A stretch of 64,000 bases of DNA from Enoplolaimus lenunculus (taxonomy: Eukaryota; Nematoda; Enoplea; Enoplida; Thoracostomopsidae): assembly GCA_030248215.1 (NCBI GenBank), contig JASANG010000972.1:1-64000 (forward strand), read 5' to 3'. A model generated the notes under the pieces. The model was not told the DNA's origin. It saw only the letters and a list, made by a program, of their open reading frames with translations, and did not search any database. Position 1 is the stretch's first letter, and every line of letters begins with the position of its first letter. Shown here piece by piece: positions 33,700 to 45,521 of the stretch. The translations under genes and the position numbers were made by a program.

Positions 33700-34430
33700 T
33701 CTTAATTTAACATTTACGGTTTTTGCAATCATTTGACTGTTTCGTCGCTGGCGCAAATTTACAAAACTCAAATTTAAAAAAGTTTAACGGTGATGTAGCC
33801 TCTGATCTGTCGTCGTTTTAGTTGTTTGAGCGGCTAAGAAAATAGGAGAGCATTTGAGTCAAAAATACATCCAAAAGCGCGAACAATTACACGTTAGAAG
33901 CATTGAACTTCGCCTTTCGATGCGTGGTGCGTAGAATGTTTTTCAGATTGGATTTGAGTTTCAATTATATAGAAACATCGGGTATTTACCGAGTTGAAAA
34001 TCTTGCGACGCTTGTGAGACAAAATAGTATTTGAAATCGCTGAATTTTTTGGTCAAAAGTATAAATTTTATATTTCTCGCGGCCCGGAGAATCTCCCGAG
34101 GAGCACATTTTCATACCAAATCCATGCAATTTCAGCGAACCACATCAGCTTTCGTGCATCACAATATCAGGATATCCGAAATTATTTTTTCTATTTCGGA
34201 TATCCGAAACTCGATTTTGCTATTTTTGGGTTTATGAAGCTCAATTTTCGTTTCTCAAGCACTTCTCAAGCACTTGTTTTAACTTGTTGCTATAAGGGAA
34301 GTACCCTGACTCACAAGCTGATTGCTATGAGCGTAAAACATGCACTTTTAAAAATAGGTTTTGTTATGCAACTGCTTCAACAGTTCTGGATGTTTGGTTT
34401 AGAAGAAAATACTTCCCTTGATCACCTGAA
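33700..34430. other. AT-rich, no gene seen
   Basis: A fold-back GATATCCGAAAT...ATTTCGGATATC lies around 34,171-34,206, likely part of a MITE. Confidence 0.35.
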
Positions 34431-34439
34431 ATTGTTTTA

Positions 34440-34570
34440 TGTTTTGTACTTGAGGGTCGAAAGGTGGATGTCCGTCCGTCCGTCTGTCCATCTGTCCGTC
34501 CGAAAAGAATCTCAGGAACGGCTGAACCGATTTTGATAATCTCTTTTTGTTTGAAAGCCAATTATCCTGG
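34440..34570. repeat. Dispersed repeat motif (GTCCGTCC... GAACGGCTGAACCGATTTT)
   Basis: A run of GTCCGTCCGTCTGTCC followed by CTCAGGAACGGCTGAACCG. I recall this combination as widespread in invertebrate repeats (recollection, not checked). Confidence 0.5.
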
Positions 34571-34599
34571 ATGTTAACCTCGCATTGGGTTTAAAAATT

Positions 34600-35165
34600 T
34601 TAAGCTGTTTATTAGCTACAGGCTAATTTGCATAATGAGTTAAGCCTAAATTAGTACTTTCCACAATATTTCAGTAATTATTACAGTTAGAAGCAATCTA
34701 ATTTTAGCATTAAAGGGTTTTGGGTGCGAGGATTCTGCGTAGACTGTTTACAACCCTCCAAAACCGATGATTGAGAAGTTAGCTAATAGATAATTTGCAC
34801 ACTAGCGTAGGTTATAAGCCTAAATTAGGACTTTTTACAATATTTCACTAATTATTAAGGTTAAAACAAATATAATTTCAGCACTAAAGGTGTTTAGGTG
34901 CATGGAATTTGAGTAAATAGTTTACAAACATCCAAAACCGATAATTGAATAGTTAGCTAAAAACTAATTTGCATATTAGTTTTATTGACTAGACAAAACT
35001 AGGACTTTTTAAATTATTTCAATATTTATTAGGATTCGCTGAAGGTTTTTGGGTGCGAGAAATCTGAATATATTGTTTACAAACCTCCAAAAACGATAAT
35101 TGAATAGTTAGCTAATAGTTAATTTGCATATTAGCTTAATTGACAAGACAAAATTAGGACTTTTT
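34600..35165. repeat. Tandem repeat of about 150-180 bp, more than 3 copies
   Basis: Each unit has GTTAGCTAATAG, AATTTGCATATTAG, AAATTAGGACTTTTT, AAAGGTTTTTGGGTGCGAG and GTTTACAAACCTCCAAAACC in the same order. Units differ by substitutions and small indels, so the array is not young. Confidence 0.7.
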
Positions 35166-35378
35166 CAATTATTCCAAAAATTATAGGGTCTTGACCACTT
35201 GAAATTGAGTTGATATGGATTGTCTGCGATTCTCTCGAATCTTAGTTTTACTCGAACTTAGGTATATATGAGTCGTTTTTCGTTTTTTCGTTCCAAGAAC
35301 AAAGAACCACATTAAAATGTACTTCCGCTAAATCGTACAAACATCTGCCCATGTTACTTTTAGTAGTGCCCCGTATTT

Positions 35379-35663
35379 CAGCGGCGGATCCAGAAATTTT
35401 GACGGGGGTCAGGCTCGTAAATGTTTTGAAACGCACTTTTTCACCAAAAAATTTTCTGAGGGGGGAAATTGTAACGTAGGGACCATATATTTGTTTACAG
35501 AAAAACTTTTTTAGTTGGAATAAGGTAGAAGGACCTTATCATTTTATCACACAAAAATTTCCTGAAGGGAAAATTGTAAATTAAATTCGTATCATTTCAT
35601 TACAAAAAGATTTCTGACGAGATGGCGTACGCCGCCCCGCCATACCTTCTCTGGATCCGCTAG
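35379..35663. mobile_element. hAT-like MITE remnant
   Basis: Left end CAGCGGCGGATCCAGA and right end TCTGGATCCGCTAG are inverted copies of the GGCGGATCCAG type seen in many hAT-like MITEs. A clean 8-bp duplication is not visible. Confidence 0.5.
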
Positions 35664-36740
35664 TTTCCGATTTCTCACTAGACCGCAATAGAGTAGGCTT
35701 AAATTTTAAACTATTACAATTTTTGCTTGGGCTTTAGGCGTTTTGAGGACCCGCTTTAGTATTAATATATTGGTAGATAATAGCGATTCGGCTCTTCATA
35801 CCCTGATCATTTAATTAACTTTCAATTTTTTTAAACTTGAATATATACTTTCACTTTTTACTATCTTATATGGACTACAGCTGAACTTTAAAAGGGTACA
35901 TTGCTGTGTAAAAGCGACGCGCTGAGTTAAATAGCGTCATTTATTGCGTTTGATGACTTGCTCAGCGCATCACATTTACTACAACACCACACCAAGCTGT
36001 TCATTATTCAGACAGTAAGAATCGCTGATAAGGTACTTTTGGAATGTTTTGGTGTATGAGAAGAAAGTCGCGTAGCGCGGGGGGTTTGAATTAAAAAGTT
36101 ATGAGCTCATGGGTTCTGTATTATGAGAAATACAAATGTGCCCTTTGCGAATTGCCAGATTTGCAAGCTAGGCTTTGGCTAATTAGCAATCAAGGGTGAT
36201 CGGCATTTAGAATGACGCCCAGTATGTTAACTCGCGACACGACTTGTCATATATAAGTAGACTTTGTTTCTTGCAAGGTAATGAATTTAGTACTTGACGG
36301 TGCGTATTCGATGCAAATTTTTAACTGGGCTAATTTTGAGAATTTAAAAATATGAAGTCATCATTCCGATACCACACATTGGGGCTCTGGCGTTTGAGAA
36401 CAGTGGTACAAATCGAACTTGTGTAAGTTTTTTATGTCGTCATTAATTAATAGAGTAAGACAATTACCAGTATTCGGGCCCACAATTGCTGAGACCACTC
36501 GTGTTCATTGATATTTCTGTCACTTTTTTCTGTATAATCGTTGTACGATTGTAGATCAGTGGACAGCAAATTCCAGACGCGAATCGAAAAATGTTATTTG
36601 AGAGAAACGAAGAAATACATGAAAAGGGTTTGGAGACAAAATAAACAGACATACAAAGCGCAAGGATTAAAGATGTGAGAACTGTTTTGATTTCCGGGTT
36701 TTACATAACGACGTTGCTCTGAAGCATTGAAGATATAAAA
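35664..36740. other. AT-rich, no gene seen
   Basis: A short fold-back GCGCTGAG...CTCAGCGC occurs around 35,919-35,960. Nothing else is supported. Confidence 0.3.
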
Positions 36741-36743
36741 ATT

Positions 36744-38142
36744 ATGTACGCTTTTCGAATCTATTTTCTACTTGGCATTTTTACCATTGAAATCTGGTGC
36801 TTTTATGTGTTTCTGTTCCGTAGAATTCGTATTGATCCGAGGTAAGTTGCATTAAAGCGTGATTTGTGTTCTAAACGAATTTTATTTCATGCCATGTCAA
36901 CGTCAGCATGAACCTGGTTGTTTTTAATAGCAATAATTCCCACGAAAATTCAATATGTAATGACATTGGCTTATGCGGAATTCACGTTATAACTGGGGCA
37001 GTTGGGTCCCGTTTTGTCACATGTTGATTCGACATCATCATAAATTTCTGATATAATCCTGTGATAATGAGACAGAAGTCGAATATCATAAGAGATTGCT
37101 ATACAAAGCACGGGCACATAGGTTATCTCAATATACAACTGTTCGAATGTCACGTGACACTATCAGACAAATTGGTGAATATCATATAATTTTACTGTAT
37201 GTACAGTTTAAGCGTATCATATGATATTCTACTACGTAGTTTAAGACATATCATAAGACAAATCGCCAAAATTTGAATATTCCAGCAAAAATTTGAATTT
37301 TCTTGACAAAATTCGAATTTCCGCCACAATTTGAATTTCTCGCTAAAGTTTTAAGTTTACCGCCAAAATTTATATTTTTCGCCATAATTAGTATACAGTT
37401 ATTTACGTTGTCTTGTAATATCATTTGATACTGATAACACATGTCTGTTAGTATCATATGATATTCCGTCATACGCAAACCTAGTTATGTAACTGACAGA
37501 GTAGATATTTTGAAAATAATCATATGCTATTGAGAGAAGATGTGGGAAATATCATATGATATTGACAGACAAAACGTGACCGATGCATGATGGTAGCAGA
37601 CAATTTTTTTGGTATATCATATTGGGTTACATCGCCGACAAAACGTTACGGAATATGTAGAATGTGACAAAATGTGACCTGAGTGCCCCATTTTTAACGT
37701 GAACCCGCATTTTACAAGCAACTGCTCTGTAGTAATTATTGCACGACGGTTTCGTTTTATTTTTGTTTGCAGACGAGATATCAACCTGTCAGCGAAACCA
37801 AACAAACAAGGCTCAATGGGACCGTGTGTGTCCAGTCAAGTTGGGACTAATCTCGGATCACAAATGAAGACTTTATCACAGTGTTCTGCAAAAGTAAGAT
37901 TAACGTTTGGATTATCAAACCAGCAAGACTTCTGCAATTGAATGTTTTTCTGGAACAGACTACTATTAAGTAACAAAAGTGCAATTTTGCCGCAATAATT
38001 ATTACTATTAAGTAACAAAAGTGCAATTTTGTCCGTAATAATTATTCCACTGTTCGTTAATAAATAAAGTCATTTCAGACACCAACAACGCCAACCAGCA
38101 GCGTAACATGTACCACACAATGCGATGTAGCTACTACAACAA
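36744..38142 (+). CDS. Candidate secreted Thr-rich protein, first three exons
   Basis: Exon 1 (36,744-36,841) starts at ATG, reads MYAFRIYFLLGIFTIEIWCF (signal-peptide or anchor-like) and ends at a perfect GAG/GTAAGT donor, phase 2. Exon 2 (37,773-37,893), after TTTATTTTTGTTTGCAG, is open in the matching phase: RDINLSAKPNKQGSMGPCVS, then SQVGTNLGSQMKTLSQCSAK, donor GTAAGA, phase 0. Exon 3 (38,079-38,142), after TCATTTCAG, continues TPTTPTSSVTCTTQCDVATT to GTAAGT, phase 1. Three strong junctions in consistent phase make a real gene likely. The Thr-rich exon 3 suggests a mucin-like continuation. The Thr-rich array at 45,522 begins in the right phase but 7.4 kb away, so I keep that link tentative. 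Confidence 0.5.
36960..37640. repeat. Cluster of AATATCATATGATATT palindromes
   Basis: ATCATATGATAT or near variants recur near 37,182, 37,215, 37,419, 37,453, 37,518, 37,550 and 37,613, within an intron of the candidate secreted gene. A short series of xxCGCCAAAATTTGAATTT phrases lies between 37,260 and 37,380. Confidence 0.5.
37962..38045. repeat. 42-bp tandem duplication
   Basis: ACTATTAAGTAACAAAAGTG through TAATTATT occurs twice with period 42 and very few changes. Confidence 0.85.
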
Positions 38143-39190
38143 GTAAGTGTATTTCTGAAAAGTTACATGTACCAAGAGTGGATGATGTCCACCTTACAGA
38201 AGAGTGTGCAGCACAAAATGTATCACTCTGATTTGGAAGGGGGAACAGTTGCTCAAGAATATAAGCGGAACACTTTAGTGCCCGTAAATTTTTTTTGACA
38301 TTAGTCAATTAAGCAAACTTGGCCCCTCTACACAAAAGGAGTAGGCCAAAAACGCAACGTGCGCTGTTCACAGAATGTACTCAGTTGAACACTCCTGTTA
38401 TAAAGAGTATTATCTGCTGTTGCTTATACCAAAATAGTTGAACAAAAAATTGATTTGCTTGAGATTTGAACAGTTCGTTTAAAGGGCGGCCTACAATGGA
38501 CAATCTATCGGTTCTTCGTTGATTGAACTGTAACTTTATTAACTAGCAAACTAAATACTTAGAAAACCCTAATGGGTTATTCAGATTATAATGCGCGAAC
38601 TACTGTGAAAATGGTCAAGGTCTTCGCAAGGACCTACTTAATTTTATAAAAATGTGTCAGAAGGATGTTATAATTAGAACTGGTCTCTTTGCAAAACCCA
38701 AGCACAACACTTCAGACACTCTACTCGTAGAATCTCTAATGTCATTATGACCATAGTGCACAAAGGGTAAAGTCCCAAATCTATAACGGACACTGTATGA
38801 AGGCACTATTGTCCTACATTTGTTTTACCAGACACTTTGTGCAATAAAATTGAAAACTATCTCACACGCATGCATAATCCACCAATAGTTGCAAAAGCTA
38901 CAGCGTCAGTCTGCCTTGTGTCAGTAGTCCTTTGCTAAACTATAAACACCTTGCACAGTAAACGTCGCCTGCGACGCAATGCTGAATGTTCATTTGGCGT
39001 AGCGAGAAGGTTATGTTAGAAGGTCATCTTTGATAATATCAAAATTAGTTCCTAACCTTCAAAAATTTGCGGTATTCTAAGTTCAAATTTTTGCGAATGC
39101 TCACGGTTCAATGATATGCTTCCTTATAAACGTTAACAATAATACAACAAATTTTATAGCTATTGTAACATAGCAGAACATCAAACCCCT
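38143..39190. other. AT-rich, no gene seen
   Basis: No further exon of the gene at 36,744 could be chosen with confidence here. Confidence 0.3.
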
Positions 39191-39197
39191 TTGAAAC

Positions 39198-40970
39198 ATG
39201 GGCCAATGTATAGCACAGGGGCTTCCAGTTTTTCACGGTGGAAAACTTATAACCAGGAGTGCAGCGCAGCCACTCCTGTATGACGGTTCAATTTTCCGCT
39301 GTTTTGGTAGGAAAATTAAAAAAATTTAATGCCTAGATATTACCCTGGGTTGGTAGAGAAATCTGAAGCATAGGTTTTGGTTGGAAAACGGAAAAGTGGG
39401 AAATTCTAATGCCTAGATTTTTCCCCTGGGTTGGTAGGGAAATCTGAAGCATGGGTTTTGGTTGGAAAACGGGAAAAGTGGAAAATTCGAATGCCTAGAT
39501 TTTCCCATGGGTTGGTAGGGAAAATCTGAAGCATAGGTTTTGTTTGGAAAACTGGAAAAGTCTAAAATTGTAATGCCTAGATTTCCCCCTGGGTTGGTAG
39601 GGAAAATTAGAAGCGTAGGTTTTCGTTGGAAAACGGGAAAAGTGGAAAATTGAAATGCCTAGATATTTTCTTGGTTAGTAAGAAGTATCGGAAGCAAAGG
39701 TTTTGGTTGAAAAGCGGGAAAAGTGGAAAAGTGGAAAATTCAAGCGTAGGACATAGGTTTTTGTTGGAAAACGGGAAATGTGGAAAATTTTAATGCCTAG
39801 ATTTTTACCCTGGGTTGGTAAGGAAATCTGAAGCATATGTTTTGGTTAGAAAACGGGAAAAGTGGAAAATTCTAATGCCTAGATTTATATTCTGGGTTGG
39901 TAGGGAAAATCTGAAGCACAGGTTTTGGTTGGAAAACGGGAAAAGTGGAAAATTCTAATGCCTAGATTTTTTCCCTGGGTTGGTAGGGAAAATTTGAAGC
40001 ATAGGTTTTGGTTGGAAAACAGGAAAAGTGGCAAATTGAAATGCCTAGATATTTTCTTGGTTAGTAAGAGAAATCTAAAGCGATGGTTGGAAAACGGGAA
40101 AAGTGGAAAAGTGGAAAATTCAAGCGTAGGGCATAGCTTTTGGTTGTAAAACGGGAAAAGTAGAAAATTGTAATGCCTAGATTTTTCCCCTGGGTTGGTA
40201 AGGAAAATCTGAAACATAGGTTCTGGAGGAAAACGGGAAAAGTGGAAAATTCTAATGCCTAAATTTTTACCTTTGGGTTGGTAGGAAAATCTGAAGCATA
40301 GGTTTTGGTTGGAAAACGGGAAAAGTGGAAAATTTTAATGCCTAGATTTGCCCTGGTTTGGTGGGAATATCTGAAGCATAGGTTTTGGTTGAAAACGGGA
40401 AAAGTAGAAAATTTAAAGGCCTAGATTCACCTTAGGTTGGTAGGGAAAATATGAAGCATAGATTTTGGTTGAAAAATGGGAAAAGTGGGAAATTTAAACG
40501 CCTCGATTTACCCTGGGTTGGAAGTCAGCGACGACCAAATTTGATATATTTATGTTTCCTCGGCTTTCCGGCCATTAGCCAACAACGTCTTTAAAACAAA
40601 TTAAAACTTTTTTACAACCTTAAGGCGTCACTCAAACCGTCGACTTTGTTAACAGACTTATGTTCTGATAACACTGGGCCACTCGGTGGTATCTTGTTTT
40701 GACCAATTTTGTGCCGGGACTATCATAACCTGATATATTTAATAGTCATGTATTATTTCGGGTAAATGCTCTGTTCATTTAGGTTTAACTGTGTAAAGGA
40801 GATTTTGTGGGCTTATGAATTTTCCACTTTTCTACAGCAAAACCTATGCCCGCGATTTTTCCTACCAACCAGTGAAAAATCAGGTCGCCATACTGAAGTG
40901 GCTGCGATGCACTCCTGGTCGTAAGTTTTCCACCCTGGAAAAGTGGAAGCCCTGATCTATACATGGGCCG
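39198..40970. mobile_element. Long-TIR element with about 14 copies of the 84-bp unit
   Basis: The left end (39,198-39,340: GGCCAATGTATAGCACAG, CTTCCAG, GGTGGAAAACTTATAACCAG, GTGCAGCGCAGCCACTCCTG) reappears inverted at the right end (about 40,840-40,970) with around 80% identity by eye. Between them, 39,330-40,520 is a tandem array of TGCCTAGATTTTTACCCTGG-type units. The array at 20.3-20.8 kb is another copy in the opposite orientation. There is no coding capacity, so it is a non-autonomous DNA element or a fold-back repeat. Confidence 0.65.
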
Positions 40971-40974
40971 AAAC

Positions 40975-42630
40975 ATGTATACTCCAATATCCGTTTTCCG
41001 ATTCCGTGTCCGTTACTTTTACTGTTCGTTTACCCCCTGTTTGCTAATGTCGATAGATTTCTGTTTATCTTGCATATGTGAGGATGCGGACAGGATGGGG
41101 TCATTTTCAATATATGTGTCTTCTCGAAGTCAGGATGCTTACAGTAGCGGAAGCGACAAGTATACCCGTACGTATTCTTCATTATGTATAGTTTTTGAGG
41201 CATCTCGCAAGATCAGAATGTTTATGCAGAAAAAATTTATCTTTTGTTTGTACATTAAGCGGAGCGGAATAATGCAGAATAGATAGGTTATGCTGTGGGT
41301 TTGATGCATCATGCTCCATTATTGAGTCAAAATATTCAATTCATTTGTTAACATGTGGCTGCGTACGCGTTTAGCTATTTTAAATGTGATATATTTTGGT
41401 GAGATAATTCAGTGTCCAACGGGGGGTTTTGGCTCCTCTGTGTGGATTCTACTTTTGGGAATTTTAATTTAGGTGGTGAATAACTTAACTTACACTATTG
41501 AGGGGTTAATAATTAGGTAGTCGGACCTTGAGTTTTTAGTGAGAAATAATGTAGGTATAAATGAGAACGTTCTGAACCACTTACCATAATTTTTATGTTA
41601 CTTGATCTAAGTTTTTGTATAGAGCCCTGGAATTAAACTGGAAATTATTAATTACCGTAACATTTTGTTAAATATTTGTGATAATACCAATTGTACGCGA
41701 ATTTAAGTAATGCGTTATGCTGGAAAGAACGGAATGTGAAATATTAATCGTATAAACTGTTCGAATTCATCCATGTCTGAAAAGATTTCCTGGAATATTC
41801 CGTGAATTCCTAGAACTAGGTTTCGTTTTACAAAATTTTGTTTTGAATGCAAGCTGAAACACCATCGTTTGGTAGAAATGTTGGGCGAAGTTTAAGATTT
41901 TGATTGAATTCTAAGAATTCCTGTAACATTTTGGATTATTAGTGTAAAATGGCCGGTTTCAAGCTCTCGGGGGGGGGGCTCAGTTGAGAAGTTGTGATGC
42001 TACAAGCAAGTATTTTTCCCGGTGTTCGATGTTGTTTGTAGTGTTTTTTGTAGGTACATATTTTTTCGTTGTTTTAACAGATCCTCGGGATCCCAAGTAC
42101 AGTTATTACTGAGTACATATAGGAAACTGCGCGCATGTCCGAACAGACATCCAAAGTCGTACACTTACCTGTCTGTAGCGGGAACATTTTGGAACTGATT
42201 TTTAGTTGCTCGGAAAGTAGTTAGTGGTGTAGTAGTCCTGACCGACATCGGAGTATTCTAATTGCCGTCGGGTATCGTGCTTATTTGAAAGTAGTTATAG
42301 CCCTGCTGTGGGTTAAGCGTGAGAGAAGTTTGAAAAATTTTGGATACGCGTGTCAAAGCTATTAACTGTGATTTTGGTGAAATTATTAAGTGTTGACTAG
42401 TCAGTGCTTAGGTAACCGGCAGTACTGGATGGCGTTCCTTGGACTGCCGATCGTCTATACTGTACCGTTGTTACACTATTCCGACTACAGTGACAACTGC
42501 TGGTAAGTTAATTCTGGAATTATATTATTTAACTCGTGAATAAATTTTAAATTATAACCGTCAGGAATTAACAACGTTTAGGCTCGATTATCTGCATATT
42601 ATGGGCATATGATTCTTTGCCCACATTGTA
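40975..42630. other. AT-rich, no gene seen
   Basis: A short poly-G tract (41,980-41,988) and a lone donor-like CTG/GTAAGTTAAT (about 42,500) are the only marks. No exon chain can be built. Confidence 0.3.
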
Positions 42631-42631
42631 T

Positions 42632-45489
42632 TGTATGTGGCTGTGTGCCGCTCTCAAACAATATTTCCGTCCAAAAACTAAAATATAAACTAAAATCAAA
42701 CCCCACACCACACCTTAAAGGATTTCCTCTCCACCTACCCTCTTAGAACTTAAGTTGTTCTTAGGCGTTGCTTTAGGACGTAAAAGGTATCAAATCAAAT
42801 CAAGGTTATGGCGGGTGTGCCGCAATGGCAACTTCCCTGGGCCCTGCGTAGCTATTTAATATTATTTTATATTATTATTGGCTACTTTTGCTAGAAAGGA
42901 CAAGCGAGGCTCTGTCAGCACCTTGTGGATGCCTAAAATTGCTGTTGTCGTGTGTGTGTTGTTGTTGTTGTTTGGTGTCTGGGTTTGTATCCAATGCATA
43001 ACGAAGTTCTGGTTCTGGGGTTCGGTCGATGCATGCAAATTAGATCGAGACACCCAGGGGTAGCCAGGACTGGGGTTTAGTATTGATTGGATTGAGAGTT
43101 GCCGCATGCAAATTAGATCGAATCACCAGGGGCTGGCCAGGACCGGATTCATTACCAGACCAAATCAGTTATATTTTACGGCAAATTTTTTCGTTTAATT
43201 TTTGTCTTGTTGATACGGAGTTTCAGCTTAATTTTGCGGATTTAATTTTGGAAATTTACGGAGTAGCTTTGACTTGAGAGTGCCACGGTGGCTGAAATGT
43301 GAAGGGAACCAGGGTGTGAATAGTTCGTGATTTCGGCTATGGATTGAAACCACCAACTCCGCGTTTCAAGTCCGTTTCCAATGACGCTTATATCGCTCTT
43401 TTTCAACAAATGCAGTCGTTTCCCCTTTTATTCCCCCCAGCACCGTGATAAAGCTATATACCGGTAAAGTACAAGTATGACAAGACAAGTATCAAGCTTA
43501 ACTGCCGACCTTAGGATTCTGTGCATGTGCCAAAAGTTCCTTTGTTTAGGTGCTTTCCGCACGTCCACTACGATACTCTTAACCCCGTTGTTCAACTAAG
43601 TCACTAGCTCACACCGTACAAGACAAATGCAAACGTTAACGTGACGAACCCGGATACTCCGTAAATCCCCAAATAGCCGGAAAATTCCCAAGTAAATCCC
43701 AAGTCCGACAGCCGAAACTAGCCCCGCTAGAATCGACTTATCCCAAGTAAACTCCCAAATAATCAGCAGTAAATCCTTAACACATTCCCAAGTAACCCCG
43801 GTTTCTCCTGGTACTGCCCGTAGGCTCCGCGCTATGCGCTTCCGTAATGAATCCCTAATTAGCCGGTTTCACCGTGCTCACATCGGAGCTACCGTGACTC
43901 TTTATCCAATTAAATCCTAAGTCCAAGTCTCCCGGTACCCGTATGCAAACTAACTAACTCCAAATAACACTATGTGCATCGTCGGCGCTTGTCCATAGTA
44001 AGCGTCCACCTCCTCCTGCGTCACGAAACGTCGATCCTGCGATTGTGCCGTCGATGCTGTTGTTGCTGTCGATCCGCACGCCGAATCTCGCTGATCCGCT
44101 GTCGCACTGTCTCCGTTTGCCGCCGATAATAGTGTCGATCGTCGCCAACCTGCGATTGATCCACATAGCCGCCAACCGTTCCCGGATATTGCTCAACTTG
44201 CGATTGAGTCACATATCCGCTCACCGTGGCCGGATACTGTTCAACCTGCGGCGGAACCACGTATCCGCTAACCGTTGCCGGATACTGTTCAATCTGTGAT
44301 TGAGCCGCATAGCCGCCAAACGTCGCCTGATACTGCTCCACCGGTACCTGCCGAATCTGATACCGTACCGCTGGCGTTTCCACGGGTGGGCCAACGCCCC
44401 TCCCCTGGCTCACCGAAACCGGACCGTACGACCCTGCTGCTGTACTAGCATACACGGCTGACGAATCATACACCGGATTCGCCTGTCTTGGTCTAACTCC
44501 AAATAACACTATACAATTCGCCACTAAACGCAATAAATTCCGCACCAAGTCAAAAGCCGCATTTTCAAGATGAACAATAGCATAATGATTTTGGAGGCTG
44601 GCTAACCCATCCTCCGTGTTTTGTTAATTTGCATACATTTGGGTGTCCCGGGAGTCTTAGACACCTTAGGGACACCTGAAGCCGCCATTACAAATAAGCA
44701 ACAACAACAACAACATATATGAACCCCCCAGCCCCCTAGCTATGTGCTTTCGCACCACAAGCCAACGAAAGTATATATTAAGTGGCCACGCAGGGCCCTA
44801 AGAACAGTTACCTTGCGGACGCAGCCGCCACGCATAGATTTATAATTTTCTACGCCGTTTAGCAACGCCTGAGCCTAACTTAATTCTAAGAGAGACTAGG
44901 CGGAGCCGGGGACTCCTTTAAGGTGTGGTTTAGGATTGGTTTTAGTTTTGTTTTAGTTTTTAGGTTGAATTATATTTGAGTGTGGCACAGCCACCTACAC
45001 AGGCTTGCGATTGTGTTTTGGGTTGCGCATTGCGCCGGAAATTTGCATAATATCTTATTGGAGCTGCATGGAATAAGTGGGAACTTGGTGGAATTTAGGA
45101 ATTTTGGGGAAAAGTCTAGTGATTCTAACGGGATTAGTTTCACTATTCTAACACTGGAGAAACAAGGGTAATAGTTCGACAGAAATTTGGTGTAATTTTA
45201 ACGGGATTAGGATTGCACGGCTTCTGGAAGTTTGGTGTAATTCTAACGGGGTTAGGAATGCACGGGATTCCGGGACTTGGAAAATATTATGAGGCTACAA
45301 CAATTAGGACATTATTTCGTGTCGTAATTGTGCATACCTGTCTGGTGTTATATTAGTATTGGATTGGGGGTAATAAACGGTTAAACGGCTGCGTCACTGA
45401 GTCATAGCGAGTACCTGGACATCGAGAGAGAAGTAAAACTGAGTTGTGATTAGGGGCTTTTTAAACTATCAAGTCGTCAAGTTCTCACA
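42632..45489. mobile_element. Rearranged LTR-family remnants in both orientations
   Basis: Four pieces of the family seen at 23.3-27.9 kb: an LTR 5' portion (+) 42,632 to about 43,345; a minus-strand piece from about 43,350 to 44,548 with the Gag-tail-like frame; an LTR start on the minus strand (44,998 down to about 44,570); and a plus-strand LTR 3' portion 45,000-45,489 ending GTTCTCACA. The minus LTR start and the plus LTR tail meet head-on at 44,998/45,000. It is old and broken, with several breaks and at least two rearrangement joints. Confidence 0.65.
44021..44548 (-). CDS. Gag-tail-like frame of the rearranged LTR copy
   Basis: Homologous to the frame at 25,934-26,374 (PRQANPVYDSSAVYAS). 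It carries a 16-residue repeat, (V/I)EQYPATVSGYVxxxQ, four times. It lies right next to an LTR start, so interior sequence was lost. The ATG is not conserved and I do not regard it as an active gene. Confidence 0.45.
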   Translation of the reverse strand: MVRNLLRLVANCIVLFGVRPRQANPVYDSSAVYASTAAGSYGPVSVSQGRGVGPPVETPAVRYQIRQVPVEQYQATFGGYAAQSQIEQYPATVSGYVVPPQVEQYPATVSGYVTQSQVEQYPGTVGGYVDQSQVGDDRHYYRRQTETVRQRISEIRRADRQQQQHRRHNRRIDVS

Positions 45490-45521
45490 ATCATAAACTT
45501 CATAGTTGTGTTAATGTCCAG

